A stretch of 64,000 nt of DNA from Euglena gracilis (GCA_039621445.1 CP154957.1:7877114-7941113); one strand, 5' to 3'. Counted from the first letter of the stretch, positions 51,505 through 63,972 are shown. Notes: a model not told the origin generated them from the sequence alone. Numbers and translations: made by a program.

Positions 51505-54500
51505 CAGATCAGCTTGACCCGGCATCTGGGTGGACAAAGATCCCTTCTCAGACTTTCACTTGTGTGGAGTTTCCTGGTGTGGCATGCCATACCAGTTGTT
51601 CTCAATGTTCAATGTTGTTCAGTCAGTTGTTCAGTGTTTGGAATGTTCTTAAATTTATTGGACTTTTTTTCCCCCAGTAAGTCCAATTGGAATGATGTTT
51701 TTGTTCAAGCCTGGACCTCGGCGGGTCAAGGGAAAAATGCCCAGAAGGACCCAGAAAGAGACCTTTTTGTGCCAAAAATGCAATGGAACGGCCTGAAAGA
51801 GGTCATTTTCCCCCGTGACCCCCCCCCAGGCTGTTTTTTAAGGTAGGGACTTAGATGTCCGGATGTTATTTTTTCCTATGACAGTATCTACAAACCATTT
51901 TGGAAAATGACATATTTCATTTTTATTTATTTTTGGTCCCCCAGACGTCGGCTTCAGGTACGCCAGTTCGGGCAGAAATTTCCCGCCTGGTGCTTGGCCT
52001 TGTGGCGATTTTTGGCTAGAGCATGAAGGCGTGGCTCTCCTGTACTGCACTCCTCTGGTGCACATGGTGCCGACCCCACCCCGGGGGGGGTGGTGCCTGC
52101 CTGGGCAGGCACCCCAAGGCACTCCCGATCCGACCCCCCCCTCCGGAGGGGGGGGGTAGGGCACACGGCCAAAAGTGCCCTAGCACAGACCCTGGCGCCG
52201 AAGGCGCCGGGGAGCCAAAACTGGCCTATTTTCAAAGAAATGTGCCTGGACGCAGGCCGAAATCCAACGGGGTAGTGGCTGCCTGGGCAGGCACCCCAAG
52301 GCACTCCGGACCCCCCCCCCCCCGGGGTTGGTAAAAAACAGCCTGCCCCCCCCCCCCCCCCTTGACCCCGTGGCCCGCTCCTCTCCCTAAGAGTTGAAAA
52401 AAAACTGTGTATTGAAGTTGACAAAGGCATTGCTGCAAAGCCAATTGACCTTGGCTTTGCCCATTTCGTTTCTTTCGCAAATTCTTTGCATGGGAATTTC
52501 AAGCCCTGTGGAGAGGCGCAAATAGGAATTTCAGGACAATTCTTGGTGGCAAATTCAGTTTATTGTGAACATGCAAAAATACATTCATAACGGTTGGTAT
52601 TTGAGCAAAAAAAGTTAAAATTCAAAAGGGCAAACAGTTCGGAAGGTTTCATGCAGTTGTGGAAAATTACCCAAACTAATATTCAAACTCATTGAAATTT
52701 TTGGTAATTTGGGCTCTTTTTGGGTGGGTTTCAGCCATTTTTGGGCAGTTTTCATGTTAGCTGTGATATTGCATTGGTCCTTCGGGGTTTTGCTAAATTT
52801 GGGTGATTGCCCAGTTTTGGTAAAATTGGGAGGGGACTGAACTGGGAATATAATTGAATGCAGTTTAGTTAATTTATGCAGTTTTTTTATTCTGTTGATT
52901 CCATCTCTCTTCAGGATACTACAAGGAAGCGAACGGCGTCATTGCTTCTTTTGGTGGAATGCAGGAGATTGAGAAGGTGATAAGTTGAAGCTGGATGTCG
53001 CTGATTTTTTTTTTTGGAATTCGTCAGTTCAGGGTCATCACCCCCCCCCCCCTTAGTTGCACTGAGGCTTCTTGAATGTTTATGGCCGGCGCTATCTTCA
53101 CTTCCGGCCCAGTTGTGTGGTGAGTGGCCAGGGACTCCTGACACCAGTACTCTTTTGTTGCTCCCCCTGGCAATCACCCCCTCCCCCCCGGGTGGGGTCG
53201 GCTGTTTTGGGATTCAAGGAAATTGACAACAAAGGAAAAGAATAATGGGCACCAGACACACAGGAGCAGTGGAAGAATTTGAATTCGACCGACCACAGTC
53301 TCATGCCATTTGTTTCCTGCTTATTGCATGTGTAACACTGCTGTGGGTCAATCAAAGACGCCTTAATTCTGAAAAAAATGAGCAAAGAATGGCAAGGGCA
53401 TTGATCAACATGTGCCATGCACCATTTTGCATTCCGGTGATGTCTTGGCTGAGTTGGACCAGCCTGCAGCTTCGGCACAGGTGCAGCAATGACGGTTAGA
53501 TTGTTCATTTTCGAAATTCCTTTGCAGCGAGAAAGGTTCTAGATGTGCCCGACTTGGCGCATGCCATCTCAATTCTGAAGAAATCGAGTAACCATTCAGA
53601 AAGGTTATTCAGGCCATGAATATCAGTAATTCAACAGCATCACATTGTCCAAATGGTGTGAAATTGCTCAGCGTCAAAACTGGCACACCTAGCACTTACA
53701 GACAACACGTATACACCAATACCCATGGACGCAACAGCCAGTGTGCACAACCCACCTCACCTGTTTGACAGACAGGAACACAATCTGCCACTCTGTCCGC
53801 ATCACACAGCTCGTTAGGATAATTAGTTTGAAGCCCTTGTGTTTTCTAATGATCATTGCGAGGTGTGCAACTAACATATGTCCTTTTTCTCAAGTGCAGG
53901 TGTTGATTTTCAGGATTTTCAGAAAAGTCATTTTGCTCAAATGCCCACATAGACGAAGATAACATCTTTAAGTGCGAGTTTGGTCGCCATGGGGGTCCGG
54001 ACCGACCCGGGGCTTTGCCCCAAATGTTTTTTTTTTGCCTTTTGCACAATCCCACCCCCCCTCAAAAGTGCCCACATTGGCACTTTTGGACTGCTGGGGG
54101 GTCAGAAATTTTTGGCCCGGCACGTCGCGCGGAGCCGAAAATTGGTCACCTGGACTGCACCGCTGTTTAGGTGGGGGGATGTCCCCACCCTTCCGATTCG
54201 AAGATGGGGTCAGCTGAGTCTCCCCAGAAGGAAATGCTCAGCACCACAGAACAAATGCCCCCCCCCCCCCCCGTGTTGTTGACCAGGTCACATTGGACCT
54301 ACCAGAGGAGGGTCAATGGGGGGGGGGCAGGGTTCGATGTAATGGCAGGTGGGGGGGTCAGACCCCCCCTCCAGTCCCTCCCATGTGTGGTATTTTGCCT
54401 TATTGGCATCGCTTGTCTTTCAGAGCCGCAACACTGTCGGCCGCATGCTGCCCTACTATTTCCGACCTCAAGACCCGCTGTCCCATCCCATCTTCGGCGA

Positions 54501-57500
54501 CAAGACGCCCACCCGCAATCTTTTGGTGAGGGTGTGCACATCATTTTCTCCAGCATTAGAACGGACAAAAGGCCTGTATGGTCCCATCCTGTCTTCAACA
54601 CTTCTACCAACTTAAAACCAACCAAATTCTGAATTCCCCGGTTGAAAAAATTCTTTCGAAATTTCAGATTTTCCTCCCCGATTAGGAACTATGTCGGAAT
54701 TGTCGCCCCGAGCTGGAGATATTTTTTCCCCCTTCGCCACAATGGACAATGAAGGTTAAAAGAAGATATTGCGGAATCCTGAACCGAGTGTCAGACCACT
54801 TTTTTTGAATGGAATTCTTAAACAAAGGAGTCACATTGCACACTGGAGGAAGACCCTGCTGGCCCCCCGCCAAATGCTGGGGGCCAGCCCCACCACCATA
54901 AACCCCCTGCCCAGTGGGGACCGAAGTGTAATTTTCAAGATTTTAAAGGTATTTTTAAGGCATTTTTCTAGGTTTTCTTTAGGTTTTTTCAAGCCTCCAT
55001 TTTTATTTATTTTTATTCTATTTTTAAGGACTCTATTTTTCAAGGGAAGCCCAAGGGCCATCCGGGAAGGGAACGTGGCCCAAAATAAAAACGGATGAAG
55101 ACCACCCTTTTTTTCGAGTTTATGTGGATGGACAATGTTCCAGCAATGCTAGAAATCATCCCCCCCCCAGAAGTTGGCTTGCTTTCACCGCGATTTTGCG
55201 ATTTTTCATTTTCTGCTCGAATTTCAAGAATTTTGTCAAGGTGTTTTTTTTCGAATTTTTTAAGGTTCTTTTCCAAAAAATTTTACGCATTTTGGCCAAC
55301 ATTTTCGAGACATTTTTTAGAGGTTTTTTAAGGCGGCTTAAAAATACCCCCTGCTGCCCACTCACTCCCCTGCCGGCAACTAAGTTGGGGAGTTAGTGCG
55401 CTTATGCAAGAGAGTAGTAATGGGACTGAGCTTTAATTACAACCACATTGCACACTATTGTTTTTCCATCCTTTATTCGCTGCTTTGCATGTGTGATGTT
55501 TTGGGGTTCGACTTAGTGAATGTCATGCCTGAGTGCATTACCCAGTTCAAAGATGCAAGTTTCCACCTCGTTCTGACTTGCTTGAAGTTGCTTAAAGTTC
55601 TCCAAGAGTCTTTCAGACATGTCCTGGAAAATACAATACAAACACAAGTTACAAGGCTTGAACCACATTGTGTGTAAATAAATTTGTTGCATGGGTAAAC
55701 ATTTTTCTGAGGAAACATTTTTTAAAAAATGAATTTCTTGTACCCGCGGGGGGGGGGGGTTCCAGCTTGCGCCTCCCAGCCGGGCTGTGGACCTCCCTCT
55801 GGCGGGGGTCCGCTGAACTAAAGTTCGAGCCAGCCTGGTGAACGGGCTGGACCGAAAAAATTTTGCTGAAATTTTGGAAAAGGGGGTCAAAATGGCCAAA
55901 AATGGCATTTTTGGGTGATATTTGGGCATTCACCGCAAAAAATGCCAACCCAGCTGAAAAATGCCAACCCAGCTGGATTGGGGCTTTTTGGGTGCATTTT
56001 TTGGGTCCCCGCCGGGTCCAGCTGCAAGCCCCCCCCCCCCCCCGGACCCCCACCCCCAGAGTGAGGTCCAGTTCCAGCCAGCACCTTTTTCCAGCCCGTC
56101 CACGGGACCCCCCGGTCCTTACCCCCCCTTTGCTCAACGACCACCCCTAAAGACCGACGACCCCCGGTTGGGGGTTGTAGGTCAGGGGGTGTGTGCCTAG
56201 GGAGCTGGGGGTTGTACGTGACCTAGGGCAAATACGCTTTTTTTGGCACCTGGTCGGACGACCCCCCCCCCCCCCAGTCGGGGGGTGCAGGTCAGGGGGT
56301 GATAGACCCCCCCCCTAAAACTGTGAAAAAATAAGACCCCAAAATGGGTGTTTTTTGTCCATTTTGTGTGTGTGTGTGTGTGTGCTAAATTTGGCATTTT
56401 TTGGGGACAATTTGTGCTCATTGCCAAAGATCCTGTTTTGACCCTCCCGCAGGAAGGTTTTTTTTTTGGCCGAATTCTTTGGCAAGAAATCCAATGAGTA
56501 ACCCCCCCCCCCCCAAATAACCAGGCCGGGTGCCCAGTTATTGGAACCATCTTTTTGGTCCTCCCCCCTGCCCAGTTATTTGGGCACAACCTGTTTTCAT
56601 TGGAAATGCCCATCACAGGCCTTTTCCAATGAGTGACACATCTTCTGATACCAATTCGATCCCACTCTGGTTCCCATTGTGCCTGTTGTTCCTCCAACCC
56701 CCAAGCCTGCCGCGAGAGTTACTTGCCAGGCCACCGTTGTGGAGTATTTTGTCTTCGCTAACCTGGACAGGGTGCCCAGCTATTGATCTTTTTTTGGCCT
56801 GCCGCCTGCCCAGTTATTTGGGCACTGCCCACGCAAAGGGCCCTGCTCAGTTGTTTGGGGGGGTTTAGACGTCCCAAAACAGAAGACCCCCATGGGGGAC
56901 CCCTCTTTTCAGAAACGGACCCAAAAAGTTGACCCAGGGTTTTATTTTTTGGGGGCGTTTAGGAACCTGGTCTGTGGGACAGGGGAGGTGCAGGTAATTG
57001 CTGACTTGAGACAACTGGGGGGTTGCAGTTTTTTGGGTAATTAAATTCAGCCACAGCATTGGCGATCGAAGTGGACTTTTGAGTGACGGAAGCTGCTCAC
57101 TTGCTCCCTCTCCTCCTATGTACAGGCTCTGGATATTTTAACCGGTTGCTTGAGCGGCCAGAGGAATGGTTTCCCGAGTCGGAAGGGGCACCTCTGCGTT
57201 CTGGCTCCGCAGGTAACGAAGAGGAGGAGACCAGCCACGGCTCTTGCGGAAACCAGCCCCCACGCCCCTGAGCTGCCTCTCGGCCCCTCAGGCACCAACA
57301 CAGAGAGTGCCTCTGCCATGGGTGTGGTCCCCTTGCTCACTGTCTCCAAATTCGGGTTGAAGGATGGTGCAGCCCAGGGAAGGTGATGCCTGCGAGCCCA
57401 GCCAGCGTATGATGCACATGGAAGAGGGCGTGTGTTGTGCTCGGGCTTCTTTTTAAGGAAGGTCTCACCCACCTGGGGGGGGGGTGAGTGCCATTGGCAG

Positions 57501-59742
57501 GAAGGGGGGGGGTAGGGCATTTTTGACTCCCCACGTTTTGGGGTGGATAGTGCCATATGGCGCATCTTTTCCCTTTGGACAACCAGGCTTCTTTTTTTTC
57601 CACAAGCGGAGGCTTTGTGCTTTGTTGTGGCCTGCCCAAAGCAGGCAGCCCCCCCCCCCCTGAGGGGGGCACCTTCGGTGCGGCTGATTGAGGTGCGGGG
57701 TGCGCTTTTTTTTTGGTATTTCAGCTTGAATGCCTTCAGGCGAACCGTTTGAATGACCACCACGCAGCATTGAGCACTGTGCACTCACTCGAAGGTTAAT
57801 TGTGCTGTAAGGTTTTTCCTGTTGATTCTTTTCTATTGCAGTGTGGGGAGAGGCGGATTCAAACCATCACTTTTTGCATTTTTCAAATCTTTGGATAACA
57901 ATAAGAATGATAAACGTCAGATATCTTTGGTTTTCCCCTCGTATTTCTGTTTTTAGTTTATCCCACCTGTTTCTGGGGGGGGGTCCAGTTCGGGTTGAAC
58001 CCAAACCAGCAGAGTGATCAGGGGGGGGTATTTTTAAGGCGTAAATTTTGAAACATTTTTCAGGGGTTTTAAAGCATTTCCAAAATTTCAAGGTGTCTCA
58101 AGGTGTTTCAAGGGTCCAAAATTTAAGTCAAAAGCCCCATTTTTTTGGATAGACAGTGTTCCAGCGATGCCAGAAATCATTTGGAGTTGGCTTGCTTTTT
58201 TTTGCCGAGATTTTCGAATTCATTTTCGGCTCAAATTTCGAAAATTTTCCCAGAATTTTTTTTGGCATTTTAAGGTTTTTAAAGGTTTTTTGAGGCATTT
58301 TGGCCAATACTTTTAAGGTTTTTTTTAAAGGTTCTTTGAGGTTTTTAAGGCGCCTAATACCCCCTGACAGCGATCTGTTGAACCTGCAGGTTTCTTTGCC
58401 TTGCAGGAGTTTTTGCGGCTCACTCATGCTGTATTGGAGAGAGCTGCTGTAACAAAATTTTTAGATCCTCCTCATTTTTCCATCAAATGCAGTTTGAGAA
58501 GCCAACAATTTTGGAGCCAGGGGTTTTCTGAAGCCGGAGGGCACCCCATCCCCCGGGGGGGGTCCAGCCAGCCAGCAGCTCAAATCCAGTCAGCAGCCCA
58601 AATTCGGGCTGGGAGCCCCCACCCCCCCCGGGGGGGGGGCCAGTGAAAAACACTTGGGTCCAGCCCGGCCGGGGGCCGGGCCGGCCTGCCGAAGGCCGGG
58701 CCAGCCGGCCGCAGGCAGGCCAGCCAACTGGGCTGGCCAGCTCACCTATCCCTGCATTTTCCCCCCTCATTACAGCTTCCTCCATCACAGCCCCCAAGCC
58801 TTGATCCAGATCAAATGTCGAAAACGGCAAAAATGTGTTAGAAAATTTTGGTTTTCACCGACCCAGCCCAGCCCAGCCCCCTCCAGCCCCGGACCCCCCC
58901 TCCCCCCCTATCCCCCCGGGGGGGGTCCAGCCAGAAGCTCATTTCCAGCCAGCAGCCTTTTTGCCAGCCGGAGGCTTGATTCCCCCCGGTGGGGGGGGGG
59001 GTCCTTAAGAAAACGCCTGTTTGCAGCTCATTTTGGAACAATAAGGAGCTTGTGTGTTTCCAATCATGAGAGTTTGTCAACTCTGAGCTGGTACAAATGC
59101 GGCATGCCAGGCAAGCCAACAGCAGCAGCAGCAGCAGTAGCAGCAGTCAGACATCAAGGTGGAGCTATGATGTGGAGTGCCTTGGGGTGGCGGAGACTAC
59201 CGTGCGCTTCCATGGTTTGGCTGATTTCCAGGTGAGCTGTTTAAGCAGGGATGTCAAATTAGGATGATATTGAAATGGATCTTGCAGGAATTTCGATTAT
59301 TTGGTCATCTCATTTTTTAAAAAAAAATCAGAAGGATTGCTTTCGCAGAATCTCAGTAATCCACTGTCCTAGTGCAGGAGGTGCAACTCAAACACGTTTT
59401 CCCCCCGTTTTTTTTTTTCATTTTTTCGATATTGTCGAAATTCTTCAATTTTCCTTTTTTTTGTTTGTTCCCCGCCCTTTTTTTTTTTAAAGGGTTCATA
59501 TATGGTGTCAGCCCCCTCCACCCACTTAATGCCCCCCCCCCCCCGCTGAGGCAGCCCCAGCATTTCAATTCCCCCCATCTGTTCAGCCACACACCTGACT
59601 TACAGCCGACAGCCACACAGCTGGATGTTGTTTGAGTTGGATTGTACCCCATCTGCTTAGTTTGCCTAAGAGTCTTCCCACCCATCATTTCAAAAAAAAA
59701 TTGTGCATAGTTTTCTGTCAACAACAACAACAACAACAACAA

Positions 59743-59790
<48 letters not shown>

Positions 59791-62700
59791 CAACACCAAT
59801 AGAACCATGTGGTCCGGAATTTTTCTTAGGCGGCGCTAATTGCTCAATTTTTTCCAGTTTTTTGTGCATTTGGGTTGCATTTGGGTTTCCGTTTACCTCA
59901 CCCAACGCTTTGTGCTCAAAATTTTCAGAGGTTGACGCCAGCACAAAAATTTGGGGCGTTTTGGGTCTATTTTGGGCATTTTGACAGAATGGTGATTTTG
60001 AAAATTTATGGTCGTTTTGGGGGGGTTTGGAAAACACCCCCCTGGAACGCCCTGGAATTTTGAAAAACAGAAAACAGTGGGAGAACACCTGGCCTCTGGA
60101 GCCCCGGTTGTTTGCTGCCGGACCCCCCCCCCCCTCTGAAGGGGGGGTGGCACGGTGTGGCAGGGGAAGAAAAGGCAACCGCCTAAGCAGCCCGCCCATT
60201 CTTGAACCTCTCGTGAGTCCCGAGGTTTCAGTGACTGGGGAGGCGAACAGACAACACTGCGCAAACGATGCTGTAATCTCTGGAAGAGATGTTTTAGGCG
60301 GTTTTGTTTTTGTGAAGAAGAGATGCTGTCCTTGCGGAGGGGACTCGACTGGGAATACCGTCAAAAATGAGGTTAGGCGGTTTACCGCGCAAAGAAGCGA
60401 TGATTCTGCGCTGGGGTATGTGGTGTGCATGCTTGCCACAGGTGTCCTGATTGGTTTATATGAACCCCTGCATTCCCCTCCTCGTTTGGTCAAACCCTGC
60501 TTGTGCACTCTCCTCTCCCTGGTTCCCATAAACCTCCACTCAAACCCTGCACAACATGCCAGACAGCATTCAGTTGCAAACTTGGCAAGCTTGGCAACAA
60601 AATCTGTCGTCCATGTCCCCTGCAAAGGTTCACGTCTGCGACTCGTGTCACAAGTGGAGTTTCAAAACTTTGCAAACAAACCAGCAGATGTCATTTCTAG
60701 GATGGTTTCCATCTTCCACCCCCGCCCCAGCGTCCACAAACCTTTTGCTCTTTCTGCCACCCTTAACGCGGCCAGGCGGTTTCCCGCCTGACTTCTCTGA
60801 CCTCACAGCTGGTATGCCCTCTCTCCATCTCTCATTAGTTGTGTCTGTGCATCCGTCTCCATCCCAACTGACAAACACACCAAGCCTCAGTGCTCAAGCG
60901 TTGCAAGTCAGTTGTTGGCCTCCTGAACAGGCGCTCTGTATTTTCTTTCAGGCAGATAACCGCCTACGTCGTCCATTGGTCCCCACCCAACCCCATGCCT
61001 ACTCCTCAATGGCGTTTTTAAGTTATTGTGAGGATGGTCAGGCGGTTAACCGCCTAAAACAAAATCGCTGGTGGTGAAAAGACTTTGTGGGTGTTGGCTC
61101 ATACCGGATGCTGCGAGTGCAGAGTTTCATAAATCAGTCATTTTTTTTGTTTTTGGGCGTTTTAGCAGGAATCATTTTCTATCCAAGAGCGTTGGTGAAA
61201 GCAAGGATATAAGCGGGTGGCACCTGCCCACGTCGTCAGGGAGTTCTCCAACTGCCATTGGCTATGGTGTTACTGTCCCCCATTGCAGAAACCCCAGCAG
61301 CCAACAGCCTCTGGCCAATGCTGGTCTCAACACAGGAGAGGGGCGGGGCATCACCACCAGGACACCATCATTGTTTCTTATTCACTCCAGACGGATTCCT
61401 GCCCCCACCTAGTCGCCATGCACTCACCACACACACACACACACACACAGACAGCAGGTGGATTCCCTCCCACAAGTGATCAACGATTTATATTGTGGTG
61501 GACGGTAATCCGTGTACAATTTTTTTGTTTTCAGTTGTAGGCAGTAATCCGCGTACAAGTTTATTCCACGCGGATATCCTCCTAAATGTTTAACTCTGTT
61601 TGTCTGACACCTTTTGTTTCATTCTAGGCGGTTATCCGCGTACGCTTGTATTATTTATTTGTTTCTCAAATACCGTAAGTAACATAAACCACCGAGACAC
61701 AGCCTCGCGTCACACCCATTCAAAGGCAGTGTTTTTCAATTTATTTCAAACAGTTCCAATATACCCCCAAGTCACGCAATCCACACACAATCGAAGTTGT
61801 TCAAGCGGATTACCGCGCAAAACCACGTCCAGAAAATTTTGTCCCCAAGGTGCAACGCACCCCTCTGAACCTAAAATTTTGTACCCTTTTAGGGGGGGTT
61901 TCAAAACAGCCAAAAAACGTCAAAAAAAAACGCAAAAATTGGTTGGGCAATTAGCGCCGCCTGAATTTTTTTGGCAACACACTGCTTTTTTGAATTTCAT
62001 TTCAGTGAGGGAGCAGCCCCCCCCTTTTTTTTAAGTCTCGAGCAAATGATAGGGTATCTGAACCAGCCGGCATGACCGTCGAACGGCCACCCGAAATGGC
62101 TTACCGTAATTCCCCCTCCCAAACGGAAAGCCCGTGTGGCGTTACATATGCACTGTACACGCATGCACATATATGCATGTATATGTCCATGCCAATGGGT
62201 GTATTTGTGTGTATGTGGGTGGGTAAGGGAATTTCTTAAGCCGGAGGGTACCCTACCCCCCGGGGGGGGGGGTCCAGCCAGCCAGCAGCTCAAATCCAGC
62301 CAGCAGCCCAAATTCGGGCCGGGAGCCCCCCCCCCCCCCGGGGTCGAGTGAAATAAAGTTGGGTCCAGCCCGGCCAGAGGCCGGGCCAGCCGGCCGCAGG
62401 CTGGCCAGCCAACTGAGCTGCCCAGCTCACTTATCCTTGCATTTTTCCCCCTCATCACAGCCCCTCCACCACAACCCCCCAGCCTTGATCTAGCTCCACC
62501 CATTAAAATGTCGAAAATGGCAAAAATGTGTTAGAAAGTTTTGGTTTTCTCGACCCAGCCCAGCCCAGCCCCCTCCACCCCCGGACCTCCCCCCCCTCCC
62601 CCCCCCCCCCCCCCGGGGGGGGTCCGGCCAGCAGCTCAAATCCAGCCAGCAGCCTTTTTGCCAGCCGGAGGCTGGACCCCCCCCCCCGGGGGGGGGTCCT

Positions 62701-63661
62701 TAAGAAATTCCCTGGTGTGGGTGTGAGTGGGTGTGTCGCCCCAACCACCAAGAGAAGGCAGTCCGGTGGTTGCATCGTCGCCCTCACAATGCATAGACGT
62801 GCCTGCCAGTTGGGAATATGTTTGTTGAAATCTTGGCCTGGTGAGTCCAGTTTGCTGGGGCGTTGATAGTGCAAAGAAAATGCCTGGGGCTGAAACCCCC
62901 AGGACACACACACACAAGCACACGCGCGTGCCCACGCGCGCACACTCACCCACACCCCCACGCACTTTTCGGTCCTTTTCGGCACACAAATACATCCATG
63001 GGCTTACCTTTGGCATGCCGATTTTCCCATATGCATCTGTCAGTTTCTCCCGCATTTCGATACTTTTGGCCAACATTAATCAAATGCACAGGCAAAAAGC
63101 TATTTTGTACCAAATATGATTTGCTTTGTAGCGCAACCTTGGGAGGGCTTTATATTACAAGTGTCGAAATTGCACACTGTGCATTTTTTTTATTATAAAT
63201 CTAACTGACACTAACTGTACACTTAACAGTACCCCCCCCTGCCCACAGACCACCCCTATATACCGACCACCCCCAGTCGGGGGTTGTAGGTAAGGGGGTG
63301 CGTACGACCACCCCCCCTGGTCGAGGGTTGTGGGTGACAAGGAAAATTTGTTACGACCACCCTCGGTTAGGGGTTGCAGGTTGTGGGGTGCGTACGACCC
63401 CCCTCCCCCCCGGTCGGCGGTTGTTGGAACCCGGCCGGTGGGCAAGGGGGGGGTGGGTACATACATGCGCACATGGACACATTCAGGAGTACATACCCCC
63501 GCATATGGACACTCACAGATGTCCACACAGACATACAAATGTACATTGATGCATGCACCTTCTTTCTCACCCAGTTCCTGCCGCCGGAGGGGTACGACCC
63601 CAAGAAGTACCAGTTCTTTGCAGGCTTGGGGCTTCAGCTCGAACAGGCTGTCCCAGGGACT
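51505..63661 (+). CDS. GTF3C5: TFIIIC subunit 5 homologue (partial, split gene)
   Basis: Five exons with canonical splice sites and compatible phases encode the N-terminal part of a GTF3C5/TFC1-like protein. The exons are 51,505-51,576 (...TFTCVEFPG), 52,915-52,976 (YYKEANGVIASFGGMQEIEK), 54,424-54,525 (RMLPYYFRPQDPLSHPIFGD and TPTRNLL), 59,088-59,231 (poly-Ser, then YDVECLGVAETTVRFHGLAD plus FQ) and 63,575 to about 63,661 (FLPPEGYDPKKYQFFAG). The family signatures CVEYPG, a GG motif, RP.DP..HPI and RF..(L/M).DFQ all appear in the right order. The known role is as a subunit of TFIIIC, which binds A/B boxes to recruit RNA polymerase III at tRNA genes. The first exon (upstream of 51,505, ending in phase 1) and everything after about 63.7 kb are missing. 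The start of exon 4 rests on a weak acceptor, and the end of exon 5 is uncertain. Confidence 0.82.
51577..52914 (+). other. TFIIIC gene intron 1 of those seen; repeats, no other gene
   Basis: The intron begins GTGTGG and ends TCTCTTCAG. Two direct copies of 'gcctgggcaggcaccccaag' (about 52,101 and 52,281) sit in G/C-tract DNA, probably parts of another MITE. The remainder is A/T-rich with nothing recognised. Confidence 0.65.
52977..54423 (+). other. TFIIIC gene intron 2; no other gene recognised
   Basis: The intron runs from GTGATAAGT to a TTGTCTTTCAG acceptor. Single-copy-looking DNA fills most of it, with C tracts at 53,041-53,052 and 54,258-54,272. Confidence 0.6.
54925..55370. repeat. 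Dispersed repeat with 'tttaaggttttt' blocks, copy 1
   Basis: It contains 'ggatggacaatgttccagca', 'gaaatcat', 'gttggcttgctttc' and repeated TTTAAGGTTTTT-like blocks in the same order as 57,960-58,370. Both copies lie in the 4.6-kb TFIIIC intron in the same orientation. Confidence 0.75.
55371..57955. other. TFIIIC intron interior; no gene recognised
   Basis: The interval includes CGACCCCCGGTTGGGGGTTG repeats (56,150-56,310, related to 63,235-63,450), a (TG)n run at 56,367-56,384 and paired 'gcccagttatttgggcac' blocks at 56,530-56,590 and 56,765-56,825. Open frames near 55.4-55.7 and 57.1-57.4 kb show no homology that I recognise. Confidence 0.45.
57960..58370. repeat. Dispersed repeat with 'tttaaggttttt' blocks, copy 2
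   Basis: Second copy of the family at 54,925-55,370, diverged but collinear, ending in 'taccccctg' as the first copy does. Confidence 0.75.
58518..59019. mobile_element. 502-bp hAT MITE of the 6-10 kb family, next to TFIIIC exon 4
   Basis: Ends CAGGGGTTTTCTGAAG and (inverted) CAGGCGTTTTCTTAAG are imperfect versions of the 16-bp hAT TIR. The flanks TTTGGAGC (58,510-58,517) and TTTGCAGC (59,020-59,027) differ at one base. The interior shares the 'gtccagccagccagc', 'ccgaaggccgggccagcc' and 'cctccatcacagcccc' segments with the left end of the hAT at 5,977. It ends only 68 bp before the exon at 59,088, so it occupies the acceptor region of that intron. Confidence 0.85.
59719..59799. repeat. (CAA)n(CAG)n(CAA)n microsatellite
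   Basis: Runs of CAA, then about a dozen CAG, then CAA again lie in the intron after exon 4. The open frames across it are artefacts of the triplet repeat. Confidence 0.95.
59828..61962. mobile_element. 2.1-kb TIR element with dispersed AGGCGGTTAACCGCCT palindromes
   Basis: AGGCGGCGCTAATTGC + (C/T)CAA at 59,828-59,847 is inverted at 61,943-61,962 (19 of 20 positions). Flanks GAATTTTTCTT and GAATTTTTTTG match at 9 of 11 positions, a possible degenerate target duplication of Mutator-like length. Inside, about eleven copies or half-copies of a palindrome with the same AGGCGG start (for example 61,039-61,060 and 61,624-61,644) are scattered. No transposase was recognised, so it is probably non-autonomous. 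Confidence 0.72.
62225..62714. mobile_element. 490-bp hAT MITE of the 6-10 kb family
   Basis: Ends AAGGGAATTTCTTAAG and (inverted) CAGGGAATTTCTTAAG match the family TIR, and the flanks GGGTGGGT (62,217-62,224) and GTGTGGGT (62,715-62,722) differ at one base. The internal sequence is collinear with 58,518-59,019. Confidence 0.87.
62730..63560 (+). other. TFIIIC intron end; CA/CG repeats and CGACCACCC repeats
   Basis: An alternating CA/CG-rich run lies at 62,905-62,960. Four imperfect CGACCACCCCCAGTCGGGGG plus 'ttg' hairpin-forming units occupy 63,235-63,450. No other gene was seen before the acceptor at 63,574. Confidence 0.6.
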
Positions 63662-63746
63662 CGTGCACTACGGGGCGTCCCACTGCGATGTTTGAATCAG
63701 TCTATTGCTTCAGGGTTTGCAGCCAATCCGAATTTGGCCAACAGAA

Positions 63747-63972
63747 ATCCTAGCAGGGCTAGCTTGACCGGCGCGAAGCGCCAATTTTTTTTATCCCCAC
63801 ACTGGCCTGCCCATTTTTGGCCAGTTTTGGTTTTTTTTAGGAACAAAATCATCCAAAAATGCATAAAAAACCTCATTTTCACATTGGCGCGCAGCCCCAG
63901 AGGAAAATTGTTTTTCCAGTTGGGGGGACCTGGGACCCCCCCCCCCCGGGGAGGGAGGCGGGTCAAACTAGT
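63747..63972. mobile_element. Small MITE with CTAGCTTGACC / GGTCAAACTAG ends
   Basis: An 11-bp inverted pair with one mismatch encloses GGCGCGAAGCGCC, a 'ttggccagttttgg' block and a C/G tract. The interior resembles the MITE at 4,679-5,105 and the 12.45-12.6 kb block. Exact ends are uncertain. Confidence 0.5.

Noticed and set aside
53531-53588. Candidate TFIIIC exon after a TTTGCAG acceptor (RKVLDVPDLAHAISILKKS)
   Set aside because: Exons 52,915-52,976 and 54,424-54,525 join in phase 0. Reading this candidate in phase 0 meets a TAG, and the family alignment is continuous without it.
57126-57211. Candidate exon with a good pyrimidine tract and a CAG|GTAACG donor
   Set aside because: Neither open frame resembles the TFIIIC family, and the flanking exons align to the family without it. 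An alternative exon cannot be excluded.
59690-60625. 311-aa minus-strand ORF with poly-Ala/poly-Val
   Set aside because: The homopolymeric part is the CAA/CAG microsatellite read backwards, and the rest lies in the non-coding TIR element.
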